From Capsicum annuum (lineage: Eukaryota > Streptophyta > Magnoliopsida > Solanales > Solanaceae), in assembly GCF_002878395.1 (NCBI RefSeq), contig NC_061115.1, positions 95,894,330 through 95,958,329 of the forward strand: 64,000 nt of DNA. The letters are read 5' to 3'. Each line of letters begins with the position of its first letter. Position 1 is the first letter of the stretch. A model generated the notes under the pieces. The model did no database searches, was not told where the DNA came from, and saw only the letters and a list, made by a program, of their open reading frames with translations. This document shows positions 47,989 to 58,849 of this stretch, one piece after another. The position numbers and the translations under genes are program-made.

Positions 47989-48933
47989 ATGTTTCCGAAA
48001 TTAAAGAGGGCATAGGACAATGCTCTCCAGGAGAAAATTTCTATGAAGCGAGCCCCACAAAGCTCCTCAGGTAGTGTGTTTAAGAGCTCTAATGGGGCTA
48101 AGTTAGTGTATTCTACGTGCCATGATTCTGAAAACACGTACCTCAGACCGCAAGGGTCAAGGCCAAGGATACCACATCTCTAGCCTTTGTAAAAGCAGAT
48201 ACCCCTATTAACCATCCCCACAATATAGAGGGAAGGTAAGACTCACACAAATATCGGGGTGAGGGTGGTTTTGAGAAGATTAGCTCCTCGAAGGAAAATG
48301 GGGTATCTAACCCCAAATTCTCTGAGGGTACTGCTGCTATAGTCCTATATCAAAGAGGTGTTAACCGTCGCTGTTGGGTGGGCGTAAACTCCCTAGACTA
48401 CTTTATTAATAGAGTTTCTTATATAACCAGGGAAATAAAAAAAACGATCATTCAAGAAGAGCCTCGAATTTTGCTAGAATCTCTATAGAAGGTCCAAGAG
48501 TTAGTGCGGGGCTTTGAAACATATGAGTTTGAGTGGATGTTCATACCCTTTAAGACTTATAGGCCATTTCTATATGGGAATTTTACACCCACTACGCTTC
48601 TATGCTAAAGAACATAACTCCTTCAGGCAAGGATAAGAATATAAATAAATAGCCCTGACTTGACACTATTACGGTTCTAGATACTATGGTTGATATCTTT
48701 GTTAAGGAAATTTCAAGGACCTTGTTTGGAAACATATTTTACGAGTAGAGGACACACTAAAATATGATGTCTAGATGAATGATTTAAAGAGAGTATAAAA
48801 CTAAGTTTGGATGACAAGATGATGCATTATTGATGGCAGGTAGGCCAAATTACTAAAAATGGTGAGAATAATTTGTGAGCCAATGGATCATTAATTTATA
48901 AGCATCATATTTTAGCACAATTAATGATAATGC
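47989..48933 (+). pseudogene. Athila-1 ORF3, N-terminal part
   Basis: ATG at 47989 opens MFPKLKRA, then a Ser-rich segment (RAPQSSSGSVFKSSN). The following frames are broken; readable pieces include KLSLDDKMMHYXWQVGQITKNGE (about 48800-48880) and TINDN at the right end. These resemble the ORF after integrase in Athila elements of Solanaceae that databases call putative plant transposon protein. Athila-2 interrupts at 48933 and the frame resumes at 63309. Function unknown; the term envelope-like is only a label by position. Confidence 0.66.
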
Positions 48934-48990
48934 TGATGTCTCCCAAAACTAATATCCAAAGAAGTATGTAACAGTCGATTTCAAATGCCA
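48934..48990 (-). repeat. Athila-2 3' LTR, recognisable terminal fragment
   Basis: TGATGTCTCCCAAAACTAATATCCAAAGAAG and onward aligns with 61754-61810 at roughly 45 of 57 positions. Beyond about 48990 I cannot align the two LTR copies by eye. Confidence 0.75.
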
Positions 48991-49950
48991 ATAAGCGTAT
49001 AGAAAATGCCATAGGATTGCTCTTATGCTCTTTACCTAAATTATTAGATGATTTATTTAGGATCACTATAGGACTTTGTTAGGCTTTTAACGTAGGGTTT
49101 GGGCTGGTTATGGTATGTTTGTGAACTTTTTAAGTAACTTAGCCTCCTTTAGGATTGCTGTGATTCTCCTTTCTCATTCTTTTTTCTCTCAACTTTTTCT
49201 TTTTCTTCCATTTTTTTCTTTTTTGTTTGATATTTTTTTACCATACCTTCCCTTATTCATTTTTTCCTATCTACACCTCTTTATTCATAATTATTATTCC
49301 CTACACACCCTTATAATAACCACCATCAACTTAGGCAATTGGCTTGATTTGAGGTGCACAATGTCCATTGAGGACCAGAAAAAAATAGGTTCATTATAGT
49401 CAAACGGGAAGGTATAATTAGTGTCAACAACAAAAGTTTATCTATTAGGCTACAATGTCAGATTAATGAATTCATATATCATTTTGTTTGGCATTTAAGA
49501 CTCAAGTGGACTAAACATAAAAATGCTCTATGATCATCTCCTAACCAACCATCATATGATCTAGGAAAAAGCAATCGAGCAAGTTCTAGACTCCATACAC
49601 ACTAATAACTAAGTAGTGCCTCGCAGTCACTTTGTACAGGGTCACACTGTCAGTTACTACCTATCTAGTTCATACACCCATTCCATAGTTCTCTTATTAC
49701 TAATTCTAATTCCATTAAGGGATTCTCAGTAGTCTTACATGCACACAGATGACATAGTTTGTCACAAAAATTTTTAGGCAGGGTATAAATTTTTTAATTT
49801 GAATTAATTAGCACATTTTATGCACAAATTATTAACTACCTACACACATTCTTCTTATCACTTAAGAATCATAAAAAAACACACACACATGTCAATTTGT
49901 CATTCATACTATGTCCTACGGGTTTTAAAATATGACAACCATAACCTGTG
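48991..49950. other. Unassigned 1-kb stretch with a long pyrimidine tract
   Basis: Should be the body of the Athila-2 3' LTR, but it does not resemble 61811-63308. It contains a C/T-dominated tract at 49164-49285 (CTTTTTCTTTTTCTTCC) and no recognisable protein domain. The 94-codon frame at 49115-49399 is a Phe/Leu/Ser run produced by this tract. Possibly a rearranged LTR or another small insertion. Confidence 0.45.
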
Positions 49951-49954
49951 GTGA

Positions 49955-50326
49955 CTATGGTACACCCCCACCCCAACTAAATCTTCTGCACTATCCCTAG
50001 TGTATCTTGAAAAGTAAATAGGGATCGAGGACATACTTAGGCTCCCTATATCTTAGAATATACTATATCAACATGAGGATCCTTAGATCAGACCCTACAC
50101 TCCTCAATAATGGTCCCACCAATGGTTGGGACGATCTATACTGTGGTGGCATAAGTTATGACCGATGTGATCAGTGGTATATCTAGCATGAGGGTTTTGG
50201 TACTACCTCTCTTAACATCCTCATACTCTCGGCTCCTGTTACCATCTCTTAGACCCTTACATGCCTATCCTTCTTATTTGGATGCTCTCTCGCCCCGCTA
50301 TCTCTTCATCATCATCCTTAATTATT
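49955..50326 (-). pseudogene. Athila-2 ORF3 3' end and 3' UTR box
   Basis: The minus strand shows GATAGTGCAGAAG followed by TTAGTTGGGGTGGGGG (about 50000-49963). A box with a TGCA word and then AAGTTGGGGGTGGGG commonly follows the last ORF in Athila/Tat elements. Upstream on the minus strand, an acidic piece (IIKDDDEEIAGRES, about 50320) could be the C-terminal part of ORF3, cut from 52716 by the LINE. The box is well supported; the acidic tail is tentative. Confidence 0.55.
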
Positions 50327-50539
50327 CTTATTTTTCTCTTTTTTGGTAAATAAACCATTTTATTTAACCAAATGAGCATTTACAAAACCCAATAGGGATG
50401 GACCCCCTATTTTTTCAATTTAAACAAACCAAACTATACTAGTTATAAGCCTCTTTTAATATGTAGGATTGTTAAACTAGTAATAAGCATAAAAGACTAG
50501 GAACAAATTACATTCACTTTAATCCTCTAAATTCATCAA

Positions 50540-51170
50540 TCTCCTATGGTGTTGCAACAGATTGTTGAAGTACTAGCTCTCATTTCCTTTTAATTTGTCC
50601 TTGAATGTTGATGTGGATTGCTATTTCCTATCATGCCATGTCTTTTTCATATCTACCTTTTTGGAATCTGATGTTGTTCCTGTTCCTCCATATGTTGTAG
50701 ACCATCATCAGAAATACACTGTAAAGAATATCACCTCTAGTAGATTTCCCTATAGCTTTTCTTGTTACCCATTCTGTATCTTAGGTCCAACAGCCTATTC
50801 TTATTTGCAGAACTATCTAACTTAGAAGTCTCCTCAATAAGTGTTTGGTGATACCGTATTCTATAAATAAATTTTTATGTTTTTCATCAGCATTCCCATA
50901 GTAAGCACAAATTCTTGGAACCTGACTATAAATATAGATAGCCTCTCAATAGTAGATAATCTATACAACAATAGAACCAAAGAATGAATTGTACCTTAGG
51001 TGCACTGAATGATTTAGGATGATGCCTTTCCAAGGGACCTTTGGAAGTTAGGGGAGAAAGAGCATTATATATCTTCCTAATAGTGAATGTTCCTCCTGTA
51101 ACAGATGCTTTCAACCCATTCGTCAAGTCACCTTTCATTCCCAGAGCCACCATAACATGCTTTTTTTAGA
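50540..51170 (-). pseudogene. LINE C-terminal zf-RVT-like domain
   Basis: The minus strand reads GTFTIRKIYNALSP (about 51095), KGPLERHHPKSFSAPKVQFILWF (about 51040-50970), GYGITK-like frames and VYNIWRNRNNIRFQKGR (about 50700). This is the order of the zinc-binding reverse transcriptase domain at the end of plant L1 ORF2 (K..I...Y..L, P.K..F..W, WxxRN..I). Frameshifts break it; the domain ends near 50540. Confidence 0.8.
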
Positions 51171-51659
51171 AGATGATATTCGTGATTGCCCAAGTGGTAT
51201 TTTTTGGTCACTAATAAGATTAAAAATTATCAAACTTCAAGTAATAGTCATGAACCCGCTTTATCCATAAGCGGTCTTTCATTTCAGCCAAGGCCTAGAG
51301 ATGTTTAGAGATTGCAACTTTATTCCACAAAAAGATATTTAGATATTTAAGCCACCTGCGGATTTAGGAAGGCAAATATCTTCCATAGCTACAAGTTCCT
51401 TTTTCGATGTCTAGGTAACACCTGTCTACAAGAAAACTTTCCATAGACCTATTATCAGTTTTATGATCCTCTTTGGCGGCAGGAAAATCTGTGCCCAGTT
51501 GGTTTGAATGCCAAAGACAACATGCTTTTTCAATTGTAGTCTACCTACATAGGATACGAGTTTGGCACTCTAACAATTAATTCTCTCAACTATTTTATCA
51601 ACAAGTAGAATACGTTAGTCAATAGTGATTCTTTTTAAATATAGGGCAACCCATAAGTA

Positions 51660-52715
51660 TTTAAAAGGTAATCCAACTTTTACATAGCCTAAGTAATCAA
51701 GAATGCTCTATTTCACCTGTGGTTGAGTTCCAGAAAAGTAGATTTAACTTTTTTTCTATGTTTGCCTGCAACCCTATGACTCTAGAAAACCTTAAAAAGG
51801 CTTTTTGGCATAGTGTTACTAATCTGTTATTAGCTTTGTAAAACATAAGTAAGTTATCTGCAATGCATATATGTTTCACACTAAGCTTCTTACATCTAGG
51901 GTGACATTAAAACATTTTTTCCAGATTAAGACATTATTACTCTTTATTCAAGTACCCCATAACTACTACAAACAAGTAAGGTGAAATAGGGTCACCTTGC
52001 CTTATACTTGTTTTCCATGGAAAGGTTTAGTGTGCCCCGTATTAAGAACTAATGACTAAAAAATAGAGCATACATGTTCCATCACCCATGTTATGAACTC
52101 CAATGGAAACCTAGTTTAGCTAGAATACTCCTAAGAAAGAAATATTCTATGGATTTGTATGCCTTCTTAACGTACACTTTTAGTACACACCTTGGGGACA
52201 ATGCTTTCCTTTAGTACAATTTAAACAACTCATGGTTGTATAAGATATTATCTATGATGCTTCTTCCCTCAATGAAAGAAAATTGTGAAATACCTATGAG
52301 TGTGCCTATAACTTTTATTATCCTATTGGTTTGGATTTTTGTAAGTATCTTGTAGAAAGTGGTACAACTGACTATTAGTCTAAAGTCTTTGACCAGGGAT
52401 GGATTGGAACATTTGAGGATCAAGTTCACTGAAGTACAACTATAAACTTTCAATAGTTTTTCTAAAATAGAAATTCTGTAATAGCTAGTAAGACATCATC
52501 GTTGATAGTGTTCCACTGGCTTGAATAAAATTCAATAGGGAATCCATGTATCTAGGAAATGTATATATTAGTATACTCTTCCTCTTTCTTTTAATATTCT
52601 TGTTTTTTTTATTATTCTGATCAGCATCTCTAAAGGACTTATCATCAATACCCTAAATAGTTTTTACTTTTTCCTCTGGCTGGATCTCTGTAATATCAAG
52701 CATTAGGTAAAAAGT
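51660..52715 (-). pseudogene. LINE reverse transcriptase fragment
   Basis: Minus-strand order: GIDDKSF (about 52650), GFPIEFYSSQWNTI (about 52540), SNPSLVKDFRLIVSCTTFYKILTKIQTNR (52420-52310), SQFSFIEGRSIIDNILYNHELFK (about 52285-52215), SIRQGDPISPYLFVVVMGYL (about 52000) and HPRCKKLSVKHICIADNLLMF (about 51880). The catalytic F/Y-A-D-D has become IADN, so the second Asp is lost. About 65 bp of A-rich sequence is inserted between GIDDKSF and GFPIEFY. Target-primed reverse transcription would be its role if intact. Confidence 0.88.
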
Positions 52716-54540
52716 CCACTTGTTTGGTTAACTAACCATCTTCCGTAGCTCGGCTACCTCATGTTTTACTCCCGCTATGTCAGGGGATTGGACACCTTCT
52801 AGCTCATATGTGACCCTTATCTCAAAAGAATCCAATCTTCTCTCTATCTTCCTGCTTTGTTCCTTCAGTATGTTGTCAACCCAGGGGTTTAATCCATGCT
52901 CCATCAACTGCACCTTCATCTCTACAATGCTCAATCTTTTCACCAAATCCTTCCACATAGCTTATGGAATGAATACATAGCCTGTTGAAATTGATCTGTA
53001 CATGGATGGACATGGTGCTACAGTTTCTTAGGGAGTAGGAGTACTAGATATACCACCTACATCAAAAGGTTGGGTAAGAGATAGCCCACCCTCAACAAGA
53101 GTGTCATCAAACTTAGTAAATCCAGCAACCTTGGTACTCGTATCCCTATTAGAAAGAGCCTCAACTAACAATGATGCTCCCTCTTTGCATATTTTGACAT
53201 GGGATTTGCTGCATCCCAAATCAATCCCAAGTCAATGATATTATTTTGCTCAATATACTCATCCAAATTTAGAAGTTCTAGGATGCCCACCTCTAAGCAT
53301 ATTTGAGTCAACAAGCATAGAAATGCTAAAATCATATTAGTACCCATAGCTCAATCGTGTATATATCCTAAAATAAATTACAAAACATCAAACTCATACC
53401 AAGCCATGAGTCAAGCTATAAATGCTGCGCAGACTAGACAAAGTACGTTGTCCCCAGTTGCGGAACATAACCTATGTCTGGAAAGAGTCCACCATGCCTT
53501 TTCCCCAAAATTCAAAGTGTTTTTTAAAATCTATTGGGGATTTTCTCCCTAACCACCAACTATCTCACTAATATTCTTCTCCATTCTTAGTGATAATACT
53601 TTCCATCCAACTAATATGCAACATCTTATAATAAGTACCCATTTGATTCTTTGTTATTTAATGTATTTCATCTATTTAGTAATCAATTTCAGTCGTATTC
53701 ACTAGTGGTCAAAATTCAGGTCTATGCAAGATCCTTGAAATTATTCTTAGGGATATATTCACTTGAACTCCTCTAACAGTCAACAATGTAACTGGTTCAC
53801 CACCTTTCAACAAGTTTCCATGTGGGTATTGCCTCTTTAGTCCTCCTTTGCGAGCCACTTAGAAATCCTGCACTAATGTTGGACTAAATTTTCTAGGAGT
53901 TGTCGTAATACACTGAAATTGATATTATTGAAAATGAGCCTCGAACTTAGGCATCTCAGACATTCCTGCCATAGTCAATATTCTTTCTAGATATATCCCC
54001 CTCTTAAGGTTACCTATGGTCCGGATTACCACCAACCCCTCATTGTATATTATATGTATCTAAATGTATCCCCACCATTCAACAATAGGCATCAGAGCAT
54101 CTTCAATGGACAATGGCATTTTATATGGCAGTGGTGCTTGGACAACAATAGGAGTAGCATGTTAGTTAGTCCCAATCTCAGCTTCTTCATCATATGAGCT
54201 TGATTCTTCCTCACAGCATCATCACTATTCTCATTATCATCCCGATCATCATTATCATTATTGTTGTATTCAGAAGATGATGGTGAATTCTATGGGGAAA
54301 TATTGGGATATTTCATTTTGGGATTTTTTTAGGAGGTGTGACCTCCTCTATAGTTTATTTCTTTCCCTAAGGTAGTTTTTCCTATGGATACACCTTCCCT
54401 TATACTGGATATTCTTCAAGGTCACCACTTGACTCGCCGGTGTCCTCGTTTTTCAACTGGTAATCATACTTTAGGGAAGGATTCTTATTGATGTTTTTCT
54501 TTTGTGTTTGATTTGATGTTGACTCACCCTTAAAATCCAT
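52716..54540 (-). pseudogene. Athila-2 ORF3 (putative plant transposon protein type)
   Basis: Minus-strand ATG at 54540 opens MDFKGESTSNQTQKKNINKN, followed by an acidic Ser/Glu segment. The middle is broken. A readable block MILAFLCLLTQICLEVGILEL (about 53335-53270) precedes NNIIDLGLIWDAANPMSKYAKRE (about 53240-53175), a signature of this ORF family. A Ser/Thr linker and a coiled coil follow (RLSIVEMKVQLMEHGL...RKIERRLDSFEIRV...VKHEVAELRKMVS, 52958-52730). No signal peptide or membrane span that would support an envelope role is readable. The LINE lies directly after the coiled coil. Confidence 0.72.
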
Positions 54541-54599
54541 GAGTGCCTAGCTGCATAAAACCTTTTAGTGAATTCTAAGAGGGGGAAATAAAAATAAAA

Positions 54600-55890
54600 A
54601 AGTTTGGTTTCAGTGTACATGTACTGGACTCTTTACGAAATAGGTATGAGTCGTAACCACTAGGTATGACTTATTTGAATAAATCATAATATAGATTGAG
54701 ACCAAATAAGAAGTTATAAGTCAGATTACAATTCCTCCAAACAAGTCATGAGTTTGGGCTATGACTTGTTACCAGTACTCATATGCTCACTAGAATAAGT
54801 TTCTTATTATACATAAGCTTCCCAATTATTTCGTCCCCTCACAATGAGTTATAAGGATTGATTACCGCTCGTTCACTTGAGTCATAGTAATATGAGAACC
54901 TACACTTCCAATCCTCTATATTATCAGTGGTTACAAGTCTTGTAATGACTCGTTGTCATTACGAGTTGTTAGGAACCCGTATCTAGTGTAAAATGGGGGT
55001 TTAGATGTAGTTTATTCTAAAATTCAATCCTATAATAAAATTTTAATATACATCAATATCACCACTCCATATATCTATTCTTCAGTAATGTTGTAACACA
55101 TGACGTCAATTTTTACTACCATTTCCATAGAACTTTGTAAAATTCTCAAGAATCTGACTTGGCTCATAGTCACACATACTTGAATCAAGAATTACAAATA
55201 CTCATAAATTATTTTAGGACCCAATAATAGAATATACACTTTTAAGCAAAAAACACGGACGTATTTGGTTGCAAATTGTGTTTTTTGGCTTCAGTGAAAT
55301 TTTGACCTACTCTTGAGATTTTTGTCTTTTAGGAGATTAGCTAGGTTGATCTTGATCCTAGAGATGAAAATAGAATTGTTTTTGTGTGGTGATGACCTAT
55401 TGAAAGAAGGAAGAGAGTCTTTTGTATTTGAAATGGATTGGCTTCCAATAATTTGGAACCCTATTGTTTTAGAAATGCTATTTAGGCTGGGTTGACCCAT
55501 GAGACATAAAAGATCGGGGTTTGTTACAAGTCTTGAGTATGACTTATAATCACAGATTACGTATCTTAGACTCCTTCCATATAGACTTGGAACCTTTCCT
55601 AGGTCCTTAGTCATTACGACTCAAGGTTAAGAGTCATAGTCAGTTACTACAGCTTTTTTTGAGAGTCGTACTGACTCCAAAGACTAATTACATTAAATTG
55701 ATCTTTATTCCTAGTCTTCATGACTCCTACTCATGAGTCGTATTATTTGATTATGACTACTAAAGAGGCCTGTATGGCCTGATATCTAAAATTTTCTAGT
55801 TGAGTCCTGCAATCTTCAGTCCTTCACACTTAAGACACAAGTTATCCTATAATTTAATTATTAAAAAACATGGATTGCCTCGCATGCAAG
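54600..55890 (-). other. Athila-2 spacer between integrase and ORF3, rich in GAGTC/GACTC palindromes
   Basis: About 1.3 kb without a domain. Short inverted motifs abound: ACAAGTCAT/ATGACTTGT (54741-54769), TAATGAC/GTCATTA (54943-54961), GAGTC/GACTC (55663-55677), ACTCATGAGT (55729-55738), and isolated TATGAGTCGTAA words (for example 54645-54656). A GAGGCAATCCATG box on the minus strand (about 55882-55870) marks the integrase side, as in Athila-1 (about 46731-46743). Confidence 0.75.
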
Positions 55891-56049
55891 GGTTGATTTA
55901 ATGTCGTAGCATGATATGGGTAAGTTGGATTCTTAGACTTCACCAACTAGCCCTATGGGTTTCGTCCAATAAATCGCTTGATTAAATGTCGCAGAATGAC
56001 TTAGTTTCCTTGGTTAATCAGACTCACCAAGTCTCAAATTCTCAATTAG

Positions 56050-57120
56050 CTTAACTTCTTATGTGTTACCCATATAGCACTTTACCTTTTGGCAATTTAC
56101 TTTGAAATGGTCTTCACCTTCACATTTTAATCCTAAAGAATCATATGGAAACACTCTCACCATAGTAAATAGCCCATAATATCTACACTTAAACTTTACT
56201 GGAAATATGCAGTGTCTCAAATTATTAAACAATACCTGGTAACCTAGTTCAAACACAATTTTCTTTATTTTTCAATCATGATGAAACTTCATCTTCGCCT
56301 TGAATAGCTCAGAACTGTCTTAAGCCTGGAGTCAAAACTCATTCAACTCATTTACCTTACTAATTTTTGCCTTTCCTGCATCATACCACTTGATGTTCAA
56401 CTTCTTCAATGCGCACAGTGCTTTGTGCCCAAGTTTAACAAAAAGTCAAATGCCTAACCATACACCAACAGGCACAGGGAAGAACCTATGAGAGTCTTGA
56501 AAGCTATTTGGTAGGCCCATAATGCATCATCAAAATTTCTTTACCAATCATTCCTATTAGCATTAATAGTCTTCAAAAAAATAAAATTTATCTCTTTGTT
56601 GACCACTTTATTATATCCACTAATTTAAGGGAGATAAGGTGTTGCCACCTTTTTCTTTACACCATACTTCTCAAACAAATTTTTGAACAGGTAATTGCAG
56701 AAATGTTACCCATATCACTAATGATTGGGCGTGGCATGCCAAATCAAGAATAGATATATTTCTTTAAGAAAGTGGTGATACTTCTACCTTTATTATTGGG
56801 GAGCACAGTTATTTACAACCATTTAGATATATAATAGACCATCACCATAATGTACTTCATGCCAAAATCGATCACAAATAAGCCCATAAAGTAGATCCCT
56901 CATACATCAAAGAACTCTAACTCCAAAATAGGCGTCATGGGGAGTTTATGACATTTAGAGATATTGTCTTAATGCTAGCATTGGTACACACTGAAGAAAA
57001 GTCATGAATATCCTTGTATATCATAGGACTGTAGTACCCATATTGCAAGATCGGGTGGGTTGTGTTGGTTCCTCCATGATGACCCCCTAATTAAGAAAGC
57101 ATGACAACCTTAAGAATGCT
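56050..57120 (-). pseudogene. Athila-2 integrase
   Basis: The minus strand begins with NPPDLAIWVLQSYD (about 57060) and CHKLPMTPILELEFFDV-GIYFMGLF (first catalytic D, about 56930). MKYIMVMVYYISKWL follows (about 56870), then LPNNKGRSITTFLKKY (about 56800) and PIISDMGN (second D, about 56730). Broken frames carry the rest of the core. The C-terminal domain is IFPVKFKCRYYGLFTMVRVFP (about 56200-56140) ending with FKVNCQKVKCYMGN (about 56100-56060). The catalytic Glu region is too shifted to judge. Confidence 0.84.
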
Positions 57121-57399
57121 CATTATCCCCACTTCAGTGGATGCATCTACCAATAACCCCATGCACACAAATTCTAAATAGATATAGTTAATCCCGAAAA
57201 AACTTCCTTACCTCATGTAAAAATCTCTTTGTCTAGCGGAAGGACAAATGTTCTAAAATAAGATCATTAGCCAGGTAATTTGTGCAGTCAGCAAATAAGG
57301 GAATTAGGTCTTGTAATGCTACAAAAATCTGCTCATCTGGAAAAGTATTATCGATTTCAAGCTCATTCCCTACTTTCTGCATTGCTTCATCCTTGATTT

Positions 57400-58720
57400 A
57401 GGATAAATGATCAACAACTTGATTCTTTGTAACCTTTTAATCTTTCATCGTAAAATCAAACACTTGCAGCAACAAAAGCCAATAGATTAATCTAGGCATT
57501 GCATCATTCTTTTCTATCAAGTATCTCAAGGCTACATGATTTGTATGCCTAACAACCTTAGTGTCAATCAGATTACGTCAAAATTTCTTAAAGGCAAAAA
57601 CCAATGCTAGTACTTCGTCTTCCATCATAGTATAATTTTCTGAGTAGTGTTTCATGCCTTTCTAACATAATAGATAATGTGCAGAATCTTTTCTTGACTT
57701 TGGACGAAGACAACACCTAGGGCCACACCACTTGAACCACACATGATCTCAAATGGCAAGGACCTGTTAGGAGACACAATGATAGAAGTAGACACCAGCT
57801 GCTACTTTAAGCACTCAAAAGCTTTTAGACATGCCTCATCAAACTCAAACTTCACCTCTTTCTCAAGAAGTTTCCCTAAAATATTTGCAATCTTTGACAA
57901 TTCCTTTATGAATATCCTGTAGAAACCTACATAGCCCAGAAAATTTCAAATTCCCTTAACTAAAATTGGCGGTGGCATCTTCTCAATAACTTTAATTTTC
58001 TATTTGTCAACCTCTATGCCTCTTTTTGGGATATTCTACCCAAGGACAATTCTTTTTTTCAAAATAAAGTGGAACTTCTCCCAGTTAAGCACCTAGTTGA
58101 ATTTCTTACAACGGTAGAGAGCATTGGCTATGTGTACCAAACAATCTTCACAAGAATCATTAACTACAAAAAAGTCATCAATAAATACTTTGATGGTATT
58201 TTCTACCATGTAAGAGAAAATAGACATCATGCATATCTGAAATGTCACTGGAGAATTGCACAACCCAAATGGCATTCTCTTGAATACAAATGTCCCATAT
58301 AGGTAGGTAAAGTTTGTGTTCTCCCAATCTTAAGGAGAAATAGTTATTTGATTGTACCGTTAATAGCCATCCAGAAAATAATATAAACCCCTTCCCATAA
58401 TTCTATCCAATATCTGATCCATGAAAGGAATTAGGAAGTGGCACTTTTAGTTATATATGTTCTACTTTCTATAGTCCTTGCAAACTCTCCAGTCTGTGAC
58501 TGGTCTCATTGGCACTAGCTCATTCTTCTCATTCAGCACTATTGTAATGTCGCCTTTCTTCAGGATGCATAGAACAGGACTGGCCTACTTATTATCTACA
58601 ATGTGATGAACGACACCAACATAAAACTACTTAATGATCTATCTTTTCACCACATCCTGCATAGATGGATTCAGTTGTCGTTATATAGTCCAGTTCATCT
58701 TAGATTAGGTGAGAGCTTAT
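57400..58720 (-). pseudogene. Athila-2 reverse transcriptase and RNaseH
   Basis: The minus strand shows a decayed MDYRKLN region (about 58480), PLPFMDQ-like FMDQILD (about 58425), FYLDGYQRYN-type text, MPFGLCNSPVTFQICMMSIFSYMVE (58275-58200) and the catalytic FIDD intact at 58185-58174. SCEDCLVHIANALYRC follows, then FYRIFIKEL (about 57910). RNaseH follows with acidic and DASG-type remnants (about 57740), a KHYSENYTMMEDEVLALVFAFKKF block (about 57660-57580) and a TDH-type block (about 57550). Several frameshifts. Confidence 0.82.
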
Positions 58721-58849
58721 TCCTAGTTGAATACCCATAATATCTGCAATAGTACATCCTTTAGCTCGTATGAACTTTTACAATATGGATAATAATGCCT
58801 CTACCTTAGTCTCCTCAAATTAGCAGCAATAATTACTGGTAATGTATTT

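Larger units (their letters stand above)
50328..52715 (-). mobile_element. 5'-truncated L1-type LINE fragment
   Basis: Read on the minus strand: 3' half of ORF2 (RT, then zf-RVT C-terminal domain), a short 3' UTR ending AATAAAATGGTTTATTTACC, and a poly(A)-rich tail (T-rich on plus, 50328-50344). No endonuclease or ORF1 is present, so the copy is 5' truncated, as is usual for LINEs. The right edge is placed where LINE-like text (ITEIQPEEKVKTI, about 52690) gives way to Athila-2 ORF3. I found no clear target-site duplication. Confidence 0.85.

Noticed and set aside
49115..49399. 94-codon plus-strand frame rich in Phe, Leu and Ser, looking like a membrane protein
   Set aside because: It is a translation of a long pyrimidine tract; no start context, family pattern or homologous frame supports it.
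54600..55760. CRISPR-like or satellite array from the repeated ATGACTC words
   Set aside because: Words are irregularly spaced, vary in sequence and orientation, and have no fixed repeat-spacer length; this is plant DNA.
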